From Sabellastarte sp. h YS-2021 (Eukaryota; Annelida; Polychaeta; Sabellida; Sabellidae): a stretch of 64,000 nucleotides of DNA. Under the pieces are notes generated by a model. It saw only the letters and a program-made list of their open reading frames with translations, did no database searches and was not told where the DNA came from. Made by a program: the position numbers and the translations under genes. Below, in pieces: positions 1 through 12,700 of the stretch; the stretch's first letter is position 1, and every line of letters begins with the position of its first letter. The DNA lies in assembly GCA_964017235.1 (NCBI GenBank), contig OZ024929.1, forward strand, positions 162,921,609 to 162,985,608, given 5' to 3'.

Positions 1-415
1 ATATTTATAAGTCCACGAAACAGAAAAAAGTGTTGCCATGGCAACACTTGTTGCCAGTTATCATTCTAAAACTAATCAGCTCCAATCCATGCAGTGGCTA
101 AGAACTCCCCAAAAGATATTAAAGCCCAAGAAACATGAAAAAGTGTGGCTACGGCAACACTTGTTGCCAGGTGTTGCCGAAGGACTAATCAGCTGAAATC
201 AATGCAAGGATTTGGAATGCAAAGATACCCGAGAAAAGTTTTTAAGCCAAAGAAACATAAAAAAGTCGTTATAAAACTAATCAGCTCCAATCCATGTAGG
301 GGTTTGGAATGGTAAGAACTCCCCAAAAGATATTAAAGCCCAAGAAACATGAAAAAGTGCTGCCACGGCAACACTTGTTGCCAGATATTACCAAGAAAGT
401 AATCACACACAAACT
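1..415. repeat. Tandem array, ~90-120 bp unit
   Basis: About three and a half imperfect units. Each has a motif 'actaatcagct' (near 70, 184 and 274), a stretch 'aactccccaaaagatatt' and a block with 'ggcaacacttgttgcca'. The last block is self-complementary and could form a hairpin. A related unit ('cctaatcagctctagatc' plus 'ttgccatggcaaca') recurs at 44710-45180 and 51200-51490, inside the two large composite repeats, so this is probably a fragment of the same composite family. The array starts before the window. No coding potential was seen. Confidence 0.75.
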
Positions 416-492
416 CTCATGCCATTAAACTTCCATACCAAATTTAGCTGAGACACATAAAATACTGTACCTATAAATGAGGAGCAATGAGG

Positions 493-646
493 TCAAAGGT
501 CAAAGTTGGGGTTTTACGTCCCGTTCAACAGCCAGGGTCATATTGGGACAGGTCCTCAGAATTGCCACTTGTGGGACTCGAACCCACAGAGGTGACAGCC
601 TATGATTAGATGCCAAACTTGCTAACCACTAGGCCACTGAGGACCT
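493..646 (-). mobile_element. tRNA-derived SINE (family 1) with 13-bp target-site duplication
   Basis: Read on the minus strand, the head carries an RNA polymerase III A box ('tggcctagtggttagcaag') and a B box ('gggttcgagtcccac'), as in tRNA-derived SINEs. A body with 'gaccctggctgttgaac' follows, then a tail ending in the complement of 'ggtcaaagttgggg'. It is flanked by identical 13-bp direct repeats 'aggagcaatgagg' at 480-492 and 647-659, the signature of target-primed insertion. Related copies occur at 55660-56040 (interrupted), 42145-42230 (head only) and inside each unit of the 31740-38456 macrosatellite. The exact SINE family name was not assigned. Confidence 0.85.
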
Positions 647-859
647 AGGAGCAATGAGGACTGATTCATATGGAAAATAAAAATAATATTCACGTCCAGC
701 TGGATGGATATAATAATTAAAATATGTTAACATTACAATAAATATCCTGTTTTGGTCTAGACACATGTACATGTTTAATTTAAATGAAAAACTCTAAACT
801 ATCACTTTAATATTGCCAAAACATCACAGAAATTTGTCCTAACCTTAAACTGAATGTAA

Positions 860-3800
860 GTCAATGCAAATGTTAAGAGTTTAAGGTCATGTTAACCATG
901 TAGACTCTGTTCAAGGTTACTTATAGCCAAAATTTAAATGTGCTTAAAATCTATTGCACATAATTTAAGATATTATCCAAAATTTTAAAAGAAAAGTAAT
1001 TATAATTATGCCATTACAGAGAGTTAAAGGTCACCTCAATGTAGTCTCAGGGCATTTCTGCAACATCAGTTACATGTACCTGTAAAATATAGATCAAATA
1101 TGTCATGCCATTTTGGTATACTTTGTGGAATCATAGAAAAAGTTGAGCTCAGTAACATTCTTTTATACATGGGAGTTTAAGGTCACCTTAAAATAGGGCA
1201 CACCTTCAGGACTAGATACATCAACATACCAAATTTAAATTAAATCTGTCATGCAGAATTGAAATACTCTCCAGAAATTGAAAAACTTAAATTCAATATA
1301 GTTATATTATCACTAGGAGTGTAAGGTCACCTTAAAGTGGGCCACACCTTGAGCAATTACATCCACGTACCAAATTTGATTTGAATCTGTGAAGCCATCT
1401 TTTAAGCTATTGCCCACAAATTGCAAAAGTAAAATTCAATATAAATGTGTTATAAATGGGAGTTTAAGGTCATCTTAAAATAAGGTACATGTCGATGACC
1501 GGCAACACCCACATGCCAAATTTGAATTTCATCCTACTTGCAATTTTTGACATATTTTCCAGAAACAAAATCTGATGACGATGCTGGTCCTATAGGTGAT
1601 CACAGCTGAGTGACACCAAACTGTTACAACCTTAAACTCATAAGTTTCTAAAATATCAGCAATTTATTGTAACCTTACAAAGGAGACCTTTTTTTGTCTT
1701 AATATATGCACATGATGAATATCGATGAAAACATCTCAGCACATCAAATATCTTCCAAACACCAAAACAATTGTCCCAACCTTAGAGTCAATGTTAGCTT
1801 AAGGTAAGGAGTTTAAGGTATTCTTTTCCTGAAGGTTCTGTTCAAGGTTTGTTACATCCACAACTGAAACATGCATAGAATTGCACAGTAATTGAAATAC
1901 TGTTTAAAAATTGTCAAACTTAAAGTGACTATAATTCTGTTATTACTGGTAGTTTAAGGTCACCTTATTGTATGAGGCTTATCTATGGCCAGTTACATAT
2001 ACATGGCAAAATTTGGATGAAATTTCTTAATTTATTTTCAGTGTACTCTATGGAAAAATAAAAAATGTAAACTTAACAAATAGCTTTTTAATATGTGTGA
2101 GTTTAATGTCACCTTAAAATAGGGCACACCTTGAAACCCAGTTACAACCACATGGCAAATTTGAATTTGAATCCATCAACCCATTTTGAGATACTGTCTG
2201 GAAATGAATAACCTTAACCTCAATATAAGTATATTACTACTGGGAGTTTAAGGTTACCTTAAAATGGGACACACCTTGAGAACCAGTTATATGCACATGC
2301 CAAATTGGAATTTAATCCATCATGCCATTTTTGAGATACTCTCTGGAAAGGATGTGTGACAACGACACTGACCATATTTGTCCTCAAACATGGCTGCTAG
2401 TGACACAAAAGAAATGTAACCTTAAACTCATAAGTTTATGAAATATCAGGAATTTACTATAACCTTACAAAAGAACTTTTTTGGTGTAGACAGATATATA
2501 TGATGAATATCAAAGAATAAAGTCTTAATTAGCACATCAAATATCTTTTAAAAACCAAAAAATTGTCCCAACCTTAACCTCAAAGAATTAGTTTGCAGAT
2601 GTGAGGGAGTTTAAGGGAATCTTTTCCTGTAGCTTTTCTTCATGGTTTGTTACATCCATAACTTGAAAGATGCTTAGAATTCCAGTGTTTGAAATACTGT
2701 TGAAAAATTGCCACACTTAAAGTGAATATAATTCTGTTATTACTGGGAGTTTAAGGTCACCTTATTGAAATGCACTTACCTGTGGCCAGTTACATATACA
2801 TACAAAATTTGAATGAAATTTCTCAAGTTATTTCCAGTATACTCTATTGAAAAATAATGTAAACTCAATATAACCTTTAATACATGAGAATTTAAGGTCA
2901 CCTTAAAGTAAGGCACACCTTGAAAACCAGTTACAAGCACATGCCAAATTTGAATTGAATCCATCAATAAATTTTTGAGATACCATCCGGAAACAAAAAA
3001 ACCTTCAAATCAATATAAGTATCTTACTACTGTGAGTTTAAGGTCACCTTAAATAGGGCACACCTTGAGGAAAAGTTTCATCAATATGCCAAATTGGAAT
3101 TTAATTCATCAAGACATTTTTGAGATACTCTCAGGAAAGTAAGTGTGAAGACTACTCTGGCCATGTATGTCTTCCATCAAAGCTGTTAGTGACACAAATT
3201 AATGCAACCTTAAACTCATTAGTTTATATAATATCAGCAACGTACTATAACCTTACAAAAGAGACCATTTTTGGTGGATATATATGTCGAATATCGATGT
3301 AAAAAGTCCTAATTAGCATATAAAATATCTTCCAAATGCCAAAAATATTGCCCCAACCTTAAACTCAAAGTTTGTTTGCACTGCTGTATGTTAGCAAGTT
3401 TAAGGTAATCTTTTCTTGAAAGTTCTGTTCAAGGTTTGTTACATCCACAACTGAAACGCCTAGAATTGCACAATATTTGAAATATTTTTCAAAAGTTAGC
3501 AAACTTAAAGTAAAATAATTCTGTTACTAATCGGAGTTTAAGGTCACCTTATTGTGTGGCACTTACCTATGGCCAGTTATATACAATTCCAAAAGTTGAA
3601 TGAAATTTCTGAAGTTACTTTCAGTATACTCCATGGAGAAAGACAAAAATGTAAACTAGACATAAATTTTTTATTTAAGGGAGTTTAAGGTCACCTTAAA
3701 ATAGGGCACACCTTTAAAACTAGTTACAACCACATGCCAAATTTGAATTGAATCCATCACGCCATTTTTGAGATATTGTCTGGAAACGAAAAAACTTAAA

Positions 3801-3960
3801 TTGAGTTTAAGTATTTTACTAGTGGGAGTTTAAGGTCACAAAACTATACAGCACACCCCCAGGACCAGTTACAGCCACATGCCAAATTTGAATTAAATCT
3901 GACAAGCCATTTTTGAGATACTGTCCGGAATACAAAGTGTGACGACGATAGATGCCACAA
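860..3960. repeat. Higher-order tandem repeat: ~145-bp subunits in a ~790-bp supra-unit
   Basis: The phrase 'gtttaaggtcacctta' recurs near 1172, 1319, 1451, 1954, 2098, 2247, 2748, 2889, 3034, 3535, 3682 and 3827. Spacing is about 145 bp within groups of three. A ~500-bp block separates the groups, giving a supra-unit of about 785-795 bp repeated about three and a half times. Each subunit has 'ccacatgccaaatttgaatt' and 'ttttgagatactgtctgg'. The core 'tttaaggtcaccttaaa' is a perfect 17-bp palindrome. No convincing coding frame was seen. Confidence 0.85.
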
Positions 3961-4385
3961 AATTGGATGACGAAGCAATCCCTATATGCCACTCAGCATA
4001 AATGCTAGTGACACAAAAAATTATAAAAGCTGGAGGACATTTTTAAACTTAAGGCAGAACTAGAAGAAGTTGGGCTGATCTGGGGTGAAGTGAAAAGACG
4101 TGCCAATGACAGAGCACCTGTACTGTGGCTGTATTCTCCGAACAGATAAGTAACTATAACCTTCACAGCACACAACGTAGCTTCATAGACAAAATATTTC
4201 AAATAAATGACCACGTGACAGCCCAGTTAAGTGTGTCTTCAAGTTGATAACCAGTATTCCATTGAGGCTAGGTAAATTTGACATTCATATGACATCCATT
4301 GTAGAATTTCTTTTTAAATGACTTTTCTAATAGAAAATATAACTTCATTGTTTTCGTCTTTTAATGTTGTGACACCACAATAATA

Positions 4386-5400
4386 ACAAGCAATCAGTGC
4401 CCGTGAATGGGCTCTGTGTCAGCTGACTGTGTGAGTTTCAGAGTGGAAATGAAAACAGAAAAGGACACAAAAGTTGTGCCCTGCAAATGGTATCAAAAGT
4501 AAAGCATTAAGGTAACTGTTAAGGTGTAAAGAGTAGGTGGAAACATGTTTAAACAAAATACTGTAAATGCAATAGTTTTTGAGTAACAACAGATTTATTC
4601 AACAGTGAGAATCTCAAAGTAGCTTTTACTTAGCTATGCAATAAGTTAAAGGTCTCCAATTTTACTATGGTAAAGCTGACCCAAATGTAGGTGAACATAT
4701 ACAAACAAAATACTGTGCTACCTGTCTGAATTTTTACTATGTTATAGCTGACCCAAAAGTAGGTGAACAACATATTTAAGCAAAATACTGTAAATGCAGT
4801 AGTTTTCAAGTTACAATTGATTTACTCAACAGTGAGAACCTGAAAGTAGCTATTGCTCGGCTATGCCATGAGCTGCAGGTCTGGAATTTCACTATGTTAT
4901 TGCTGACCAAAACATACTAGGTGAAAAACGTATTTAAAAAATATATTCTAAATGCAGTTATTTTCATGTTAAAACTGATTTATTCAAAAGGGATAACCTC
5001 AAAGTAGCTATTATTCAGCTATGCAATGAGCAATGGGTTTGCAATTTTATTATGTTACAGCTGACCCAAAAGTAGCTGAATAACATATACAAATTTCTCT
5101 AAATGCGACAGTTTTGAAATTACAAGTGATTTTACTCATTATGGAAAAATTATGGAAAATACTGAAAAATCTAAAAGTAGCTATTACTCACTTAGCTATT
5201 GGGATAGATGCCCAAGTTACTCACAATGTTGTAGCTATGGAAAAAGTAGCTGAATAACCTATTTTAACAAAATGCTCTAAATGCAATACTTCTCAAGTTA
5301 TAAGTGATTTCGCGCATGATTTTATGACTTTTAAAACATTAAAAATTATTTTAAAAATTCATAAAAAATAATCAAGAAAGATCAAGGCCTATCTTTAATA
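4386..5400. mobile_element. Pearl-like non-autonomous element, copy 1
   Basis: The element has a unique head (from 4386, 'caagcaatcagtgcccgtga', with gccc/gggc self-complementarity), four to five tandem units of about 155-165 bp, and an AT-rich tail near 5340-5400 ('aaaaattcataaaaaataat'). Each unit contains 'agtagctattactcagcta' and 'agctgacccaaaagtaggtg'. The same head, core and tail order occurs at 62680-63580, which defines the element. This layout matches bivalve 'pearl'-type or Helitron-related elements with a satellite core. That classification is inference; no transposase is encoded. Confidence 0.7.
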
Positions 5401-6267
5401 TCTGGCATTATTTACCAAAACATAACAAATTCAAGTAAAGAATCATTACTATTTTTCTAAATTATATTTATATTTGTTTGATAAATGAAATTATTTAATG
5501 AATTCAATAGGTTTATTATTTAATATTTATGAAGTTCTAATTAAATTAATGGCCACAAAATTTTACTGTTTTCCCTAGCAGTTTTAGACACAATGAGCAA
5601 CATATTGTCTCAATTCACCACATGATATTTATGCACAATGACAAAACAAAATTAAAATGGTCCATATCCACAGCGAGTGAGTTTGGGATGGTATGTCGAG
5701 TGTGATGAGGGTAAATCTTGTGCATGTGCAGATTGCATATTCTGAGAAGACAAACAGCTCAGAATATCTTTTCAGATTAAAGTAAACAAATGGCAATGAC
5801 TGGAAATGCTCAACTCTTTTATGCAATAAAATGAGTATAAAAATATAATAATAAAATTTCACCTTCCTTCATGGTGCTACTGCTAAGAATTCATAAAAGT
5901 GCCTATATAACCAATATTACTTGAATTGGACCCTGCTTTGTTCACGTCGTCATCTTGAAATTCCAAGTGCATCCACCAGTGATGGAGATTAAGCACAGAT
6001 AAATTTTGTGTTCCATAAAAGAATTGTGGGCCATTCAGCCTCTCTTCTATGTGCAGCGACACACCTGACATAGAAATCTAAAACTCACTCAGTGTATCAA
6101 TGATTTAAAAAAACAACTTCTTTGCTCATCATGCAGTATTATTAACTACATGCTAGAATATTCCAGAAAATTTGACACCTCACCAAAATGTAACACACAC
6201 ACATGCAAATTACGCATCTAAATTGTTTCCATTGAAAAGTCATGTTTGGCCCATCAGCCATTATAAG
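5401..6267. other. 3' flank of the host gene, no coding feature seen
   Basis: AT-rich sequence immediately downstream (minus-strand sense) of the host stop codon. It should contain the 3' UTR and poly(A) site, but several candidate AATAAA signals exist on the minus strand and none can be chosen from sequence alone. No repeat family copy was recognised. Confidence 0.4.
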
Positions 6268-6704
6268 CTATATGTTGGGCGCTTCCAGACACTGTGGATG
6301 ATTATCAAAACACTGCTTGGCCTGGTCACATCTCTTCCACAGGATGTGGCTGTCACAGTCAGGGGCATTCTCATTGTAGACGACCTTCAATCTGTGTGTA
6401 TGGCCAGAGGCTTGGTCTGTAATTACCGTTACAGTCATCCCTCCTATTATATTCTCCATATCCGTTGCACTGATCCGCAGGGTGTGATAGTGTGGGTTGT
6501 CATACCCGACAGATAAGCCTGTCTGAAGCTCTATATCTGGACTACCTTCATTTGCTTCAGCATCAGGGTCTTGTTTGTAGTACATGTACTCATAGTCCTT
6601 GGGTTTGAGTATCATATCTTTTAGTACTGCCAGTTCTTTCCACACAACAGAGCCTTCATCATAGACTGGGACTATTGGGTACCTCTGTCTTATCTTCCCA
6701 ACAC
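6268..6704 (-). CDS. Host gene last coding exon
   Basis: Residues 536-680 and the TAG stop at 6268-6270. The acceptor is 'tctattttcag'. It contains a beta-rich looking segment (MTVTVITDQASGHTHRLKVV) and a C-terminal tail with four cysteines in about 25 residues (PDCDSHILWKRCDQAKQC and PQCLEAPNI), probably disulphide-bonded. Confidence 0.85.
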
Positions 6705-9700
6705 CTGAAAATAGAAACATATATACATGTATGTCATGTGTAGGTTTATACAAGCAAATAACATGTACAAAACCATGGCTAGACCAGTTATGACTTACAC
6801 AAATGCACTTAGCATAAATTATACAAGCACTTGTACAGCTTTTCGTATTGTTATCTTGTTTAGCTTATTGACACTACTGTGTCTGTATCTGTAGCTTAGG
6901 TTAAAACAAAGTCTTTGTTCAGCTTACAGTAAATACAAAAATCTTAATTTTATTTTGGCACAATGACAGTTAACATTGTTCGACCATAGTCTTAACTCTG
7001 TGTGCTTGCATGAACAGAAGTTAGAACTGAAAAATCTGTCAAAAATGAAAATTTTATATGAGGATTCCAGCTCTGGTTGAAAAAGATCCAAAAACTGATG
7101 TGTCTCTAACCATTTGAGATACTTATAGTGTTGTTGTATCTGAAAATATTGTTTCAAAAATCTAAATATTGCAGAAAAATGTAAAACCATTTCCAGCCAT
7201 CTTGAATAGCCAGTGATGTTGTATAGAATTCAAAATTCCTCTTTCTCTATCCATTTCCAGACTACCGGTGCTTTTCAAACATAATGGAAAGTCACAATGT
7301 GAAAGGTAAGCCTGTTTCAATTAAAAAATATTATAAAGTTGCAAAACCCAAGATAGCTAATAAAACTGAAGATGTTATGATCATGACAAGATTACACTGA
7401 AATGGGATAGAAATTCCTGTGCAATACCTGGAATTGTGAACAATATTGTGGTGACACCAGATGCCATGACTGCTCTTGGAATGTTATTTCTGTCCAAGAC
7501 ATAGTATCCACTCTTGGGGAATTCTGTAATTGAAATATGGTACATATTTTATAGTTAAGTTGTGTAACCAGTAATTTGAAAAAGGGACGCTTATTGGCTT
7601 CACACCATTTTAAGACATGAAATCCCACCCCTCCCTTAATATACCCATAGCACCTACCAAAATGATCTTTGGCAGTCGTCATCTATAGGCAGTGTAAAAA
7701 TTTTTGACAGGTATGATTTTTATCAAGATCACAAGATAAAAAATAATTTTTTTTCTTGTATTTCCTTTGCTGCCAGAATTTTACAGAGTACAACATAAAT
7801 CTAATCTAATCTAATGTGGACTTTTATAGCGCTTAATCTCCATCACTGATGGACTCTAAGGCGCATCTAAACATAAAGCAAGGCAGTTATCGTTAATCAA
7901 GGGACATAGCCAGGTCGTACCAAGGAGACACAGATGTGACGGGAGAGGCTATGGTGGGTAGGCTTTTGCAAACAGGTAAGTTTTAAGCTTCTTTCTGAAG
8001 GAGGCAACCGATGTTGCACTGCGAACATCTTGAGGGAGGTCATTCCAGATCTTAGGAGCATCAAAGGCAAAACTATGGCCAAAATGTTTGGCTGACTTAA
8101 AGACTGATGAATGGAAAGGAGGAACTGTAAGGTATTGACGATCTGGGTGACAATGCCTAGTACTATAGGGACAACTACTAAAAGACAAGAACGGTTCGAA
8201 GTAAGAAGGAGAACCACTATGCAAAAATTTATACACAAGTGTTGCGGTTTCGAAAATACAACGATACTTAACAGGCAACCAGTGGAGTTTCTGTAGAATG
8301 GGTGTAACATGAGCATACTTTCTATGATTTGTAACAATACGAGCAAGGGTGTTCTGAATACTTTGCAATTTGTGCTGATTGAAACCGGACAAACCTCTGA
8401 ACAGAGAGTTACAATAGTCCAGAGAGATAAGATCATATAGACATAAAGATCAACCAAATGTGGCAAGTGGTTTCCTCACATCAAAATTTACTGTGAAATG
8501 AATTTTAGATTAATCAGACCATAATTGACTGAATGAGGGTGAGGGTGTATATACATTGTATATTTACACTGAAGACCTTACACCGGTTCAAGGTGTCATT
8601 GAAGTGTGAAAAATGGGTTTCTAGTTTCAAATGTTGCATCTTCATGTTAGGGTTATCTCAAAATCTGGGAAATCAGGTATCTTTGGTATGCTGTATATAG
8701 GCAGAAGAGATTTGAATAATGTCAAATATCTCCTTTAGTTTGTGATTTACAGCTGTGAAATGGATTGAGAGCTAACAGGAAACTATGCCCTGGGATTCAA
8801 AAAACTTCCACCAAATTTCTAAAGCCTCACTCATGGTCTAAATTGGGTCATAAAGATGATTATCTTGTATTTTTGCTTCAAATATATGCCTGAAATCCAA
8901 TAAAACTTTTTCTTATTATTCTTCTAAACTATATATACCTAGTGATATGGCTTCCTGCTACATTCTTGCTTTTCAAAGTCAATTCTGTATCCTAAATGAT
9001 CAGGTTTTCACTTATTGCCTAATATCTCTTTTATTATTGCTATTAGAGCGTGGGAATGTATTGGGAGGTAATACAAATCCAACACCTGGGATTCTAAAAT
9101 CCCAGCATATTTACCTTTTAATACCCCCTCATGGTCAAACTGGGATCATAAATTTGATTTTCTTGTATTTTGCAGTATCTTTAAACAGACGTTTCCTGGA
9201 ATTCTGTAAAACTTCACTGAATTATTCTTTAAGGCTCTTCAGGCCTACTGATTTGGCTTTTTACACCCTTCTTACATTTCAAGGTCAATTTTATTAACCC
9301 AAAGGTGTGCGATTTTCAGTTTTTGATCAGTATCTCTTTTGTACTTGCAACTAGACCTTGGGAATGTTTGGGAAGGCAAAAGCAAGTCATGGGCCTGGGA
9401 GATAAAAATTACTTCAATCAAATCTCATCACCCTGAACTCCCCACCTCCATCAGAGGTTAAATGGTCTTTTTTCAAAATAAAAAACATGACACTTGTATA
9501 AATGACAGTTAACAATGTTATGTATTTAACTAGCCTTTATCTTTACTACTTCTTTTTACTACTATTCACTTTATCTGCTGTGGGACGCTTCATTTTTGCA
9601 CTAGCAAAATTCTTTTTCTAGTTATGTCTCCTTGCCAGGCCATTGCATTATAGGTGCGGAAATGTCTGAACTAGTATGTTATAATTATACACTTTATCTG

Positions 9701-12700
9701 CTGTGGGACACTTCATTTTTGCATTAGCAAAATTCTTTTTCTAGTTATGTTTGCTTGCCAGGTCATTGCATCATGTGTCATGAAATGTCTGAAGTAACAT
9801 GTCTTTATCAACATTATGTATCCTTCATAATAATAACAATAACTATGGATATCTGGCCAAATTATGTAAGAAGTAAATGTTTAATGAAATAATGTGATCT
9901 GACTTAAATAATATCTCAAGTGTCTCAAGAATCATATCAGTTAAGTGCACTGTTTTGTTAACAGCAAAATGCTTTGTGATAATATTGTGAAGGACAGATT
10001 TTACTGGTGATTACCATTAGTTCCTGGGTCATCAAAGTAGAAACCATGTGGAACTCCTAAGAAGAACTTAGAGTGGGTTCCATCAAATGGTTTACTCTTG
10101 CTGCCAATCCTATTCCCACCATCTGTCACAGTCTTCCCTTCAGGGGAATCTGCCTCCCCTTTGTATTCCAAGTTGTAAGGGTTCCAGTTATGAAGTGGGG
10201 TCAGGTAGATGATTTCAAGGGGAATGGCATAGGTCCATTTCTTCATTGCACTGTCACATGTGAACTTCCCTTTGGCTGTTGCACATCGGATGTCTTCCAT
10301 GCCAACTACTTTATCTTGAGTGGTCATTGCCATAAACAGACAGGGATCAGAAAAGCCATGCTCCTGTGTTTTCCTAGGGTCTGCATTCCCCAACTTTTTC
10401 ATGAACTTTCTGTGATAGTAGGCTGTATTCATTGGTTTGCCAGTCAGTGAATCGCTCATCAAACCAAAGTAGCCATCTTCCCTCAGGTCTCCTTGGTAGT
10501 TGTCCTTACCAGGAATACTCCCCATGATTTCGTCCAGAAAGTAATTGTGGGTCCTAGATTCAGTGGAAGGGTCCATATCTTCGGGAATAACACTAAACCT
10601 GGCAAACTGAGATTGTATGTACCGTTCAAAAGTCATCCCTGCAGAACCACGGGACTGCAAATCGTCAACTGGCCTTAAATTTTTTAATGGCACATCAAAA
10701 TCCAATGGATGAGACAAAATACGGTAATTCCATTGAGCAAAGATCGGAGTTCCATTTGATGCTATGCCAATAATCTTCTTAGGTAGGTAGGCTGTATTTT
10801 CATTTGGATGCTTGAAACCTGTGTATCCCTCATAACGATTGTGTTCTTCAAGATTATACCATGTTTTTGCATCAACATAGTGTCTTTCACTATAAAATGG
10901 TTCGTCAATCTGAAAAAGTATGCATTTTATGTACACTCAGCTTAGTCAGCTATAAATGTGAGTTTATAAAGGTGTAGTACAATGTCTTTCAACTGCTACA
11001 ACCAAGTGTAAAAGATTTTATAATGGGGCCTGTTTTTCATCAGATACATTGTTACTGAAACAGCCAATATGTGACACATCTCTACTCTGACAGTTTAACT
11101 GTTTCTGTGTATGTTTGTCTAAGTCAATACATATTTAATGCAAAGAAAATCTGTTGGTCTATATTTTACACTATCTTTGAGATATATTTTTTTATAAAAT
11201 ACCTTTGACAGATATTTTTTTTATAAAATACAACATGAAAATATGAATATCTATACTGTATCAATCTTCATTTGTCAGAATAGTGAGAAATTTAATGACA
11301 TGACCTCTGCATCTTCCCCTTCTATATAAGTCCAGGCTCCTTCTAAATATGATATCACGGGTCTGAAGTAAGGCCTGTAGTCCCTCACTGAGACATTCTG
11401 GTCCCGAAAAGCTATAAACCACTCCTTCATCTCTGCAATCTGACCAAAAAAATACAATGTCTTCCCATTAAATTGCTAAATTACATCAGGAATTTTCACA
11501 CTTTTTTGACATGTTGTTAAAACATCTACAGTTAAATTCAGCACTCCAAACAAAATGGCTGAACATGTATATATCTATATTTTTTAGGATATAACATCAA
11601 AATAAAAATACATTTTTTTATTGAGCATAGGGGACACAAAATTGACATCATGTTTCATAAAACGATGACTTCACTGTGATATGATGCCAGTGCCAAGCCA
11701 CTTTGACTGGCTTTATGAGGTCGTTTTAACTGTAATAATGGTGAATGAGCATTCTTACCATTGGGGAGAAGGCCTTTAACTTGAAAATTTTAATTACTTA
11801 AATGTAGCTTTTATACATTACATGCTTACGATGTGGAATTGAATGCTGATCTCGGATGGCTGCAGGCCCTGGCCAACGTCCAAGAAAACTAGATGTCTAG
11901 TACTGGCCGGTGCCTCACAGGAAGGTGAGCCTCGAAGTGAAATACCGCTTCATCTCCCTTCTTTCGAGTTGTAATTTTGCCTGTACCCCCTCAGATGTAA
12001 TACAGCAGAGAGGCAGGGTGGGACTCTCTTCAGTTCCACATGGTAAGCTAAGTAATTAAAATTTTCAATTTTATTGCACTACAATAGCTTACCATGTGGA
12101 TCTGAATGCTGAATCCAACCGCTCGGTGGAGGGATTGCAGCTGAGACTGGAAGTATTTGTCAATTTTTCTTGGATTTTGAATTAATTAGATTAGAATGAA
12201 TGCATTAGAAAGACCAGTTTGAGTCCGGCTTACAGTGTGCCGGTTCTGGAAACTGGGCCTGTAAGAAGCCAAAAACCAAAATATTTGAATGAATGACAGT
12301 ACTAAAGCTGGATGTCTGGATTTTGAAGGGTTAAGTGCAGCCGTGCTCACTTATATGGTATATAGCCCCAAGGGCTTCACCACGAATAAAAATAAGCCCT
12401 AGGCTTAAAAATCTCATCAACTTGCCACCCTTATGATAAGATTATGGGTTCACCTGAATAAGTCCTAAATACATGTTAAATACTGTCACTGAAATAAAAA
12501 ATAAAAGACCTTACCAAACATCCTGAGGAGGTAGTCATATACCTAGACCATGGGATTTAGACTCCTGAAGACTTGGCTGCAGCGGATGTGCCCCCCCTTC
12601 TTTTCTTTCCGAGGATAACTAGGCTGAGGAGAAGGGTCTAGGACTTGCTGTGCCACTACTACTAGACCCAGATACATATTGTTGTCGTTATCTAACCAAG

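Noticed and set aside
493-646. A functional tRNA gene
   Set aside because: A and B boxes are present but the acceptor stem does not close, a non-tRNA body follows and target duplications flank it: a SINE.
2776-2967. Short frames in the 860-3960 array
   Set aside because: They fall on repeat units and have no conserved motif; fortuitous frames in AT-rich satellite.
6172-6516. 114-codon open frame on the plus strand
   Set aside because: It is the antisense shadow of host exon 7, which has matching splice sites and phase.
7897-8466. 189-codon minus-strand frame overlapping the LINE
   Set aside because: The 147-codon frame at 7949-8392 carries the conserved LINE C-terminal motifs; the longer frame is out of phase with them.
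10073-10450. 125-codon plus-strand frame
   Set aside because: Shadow of host exon 5; the minus-strand frame is far longer and spliced consistently.
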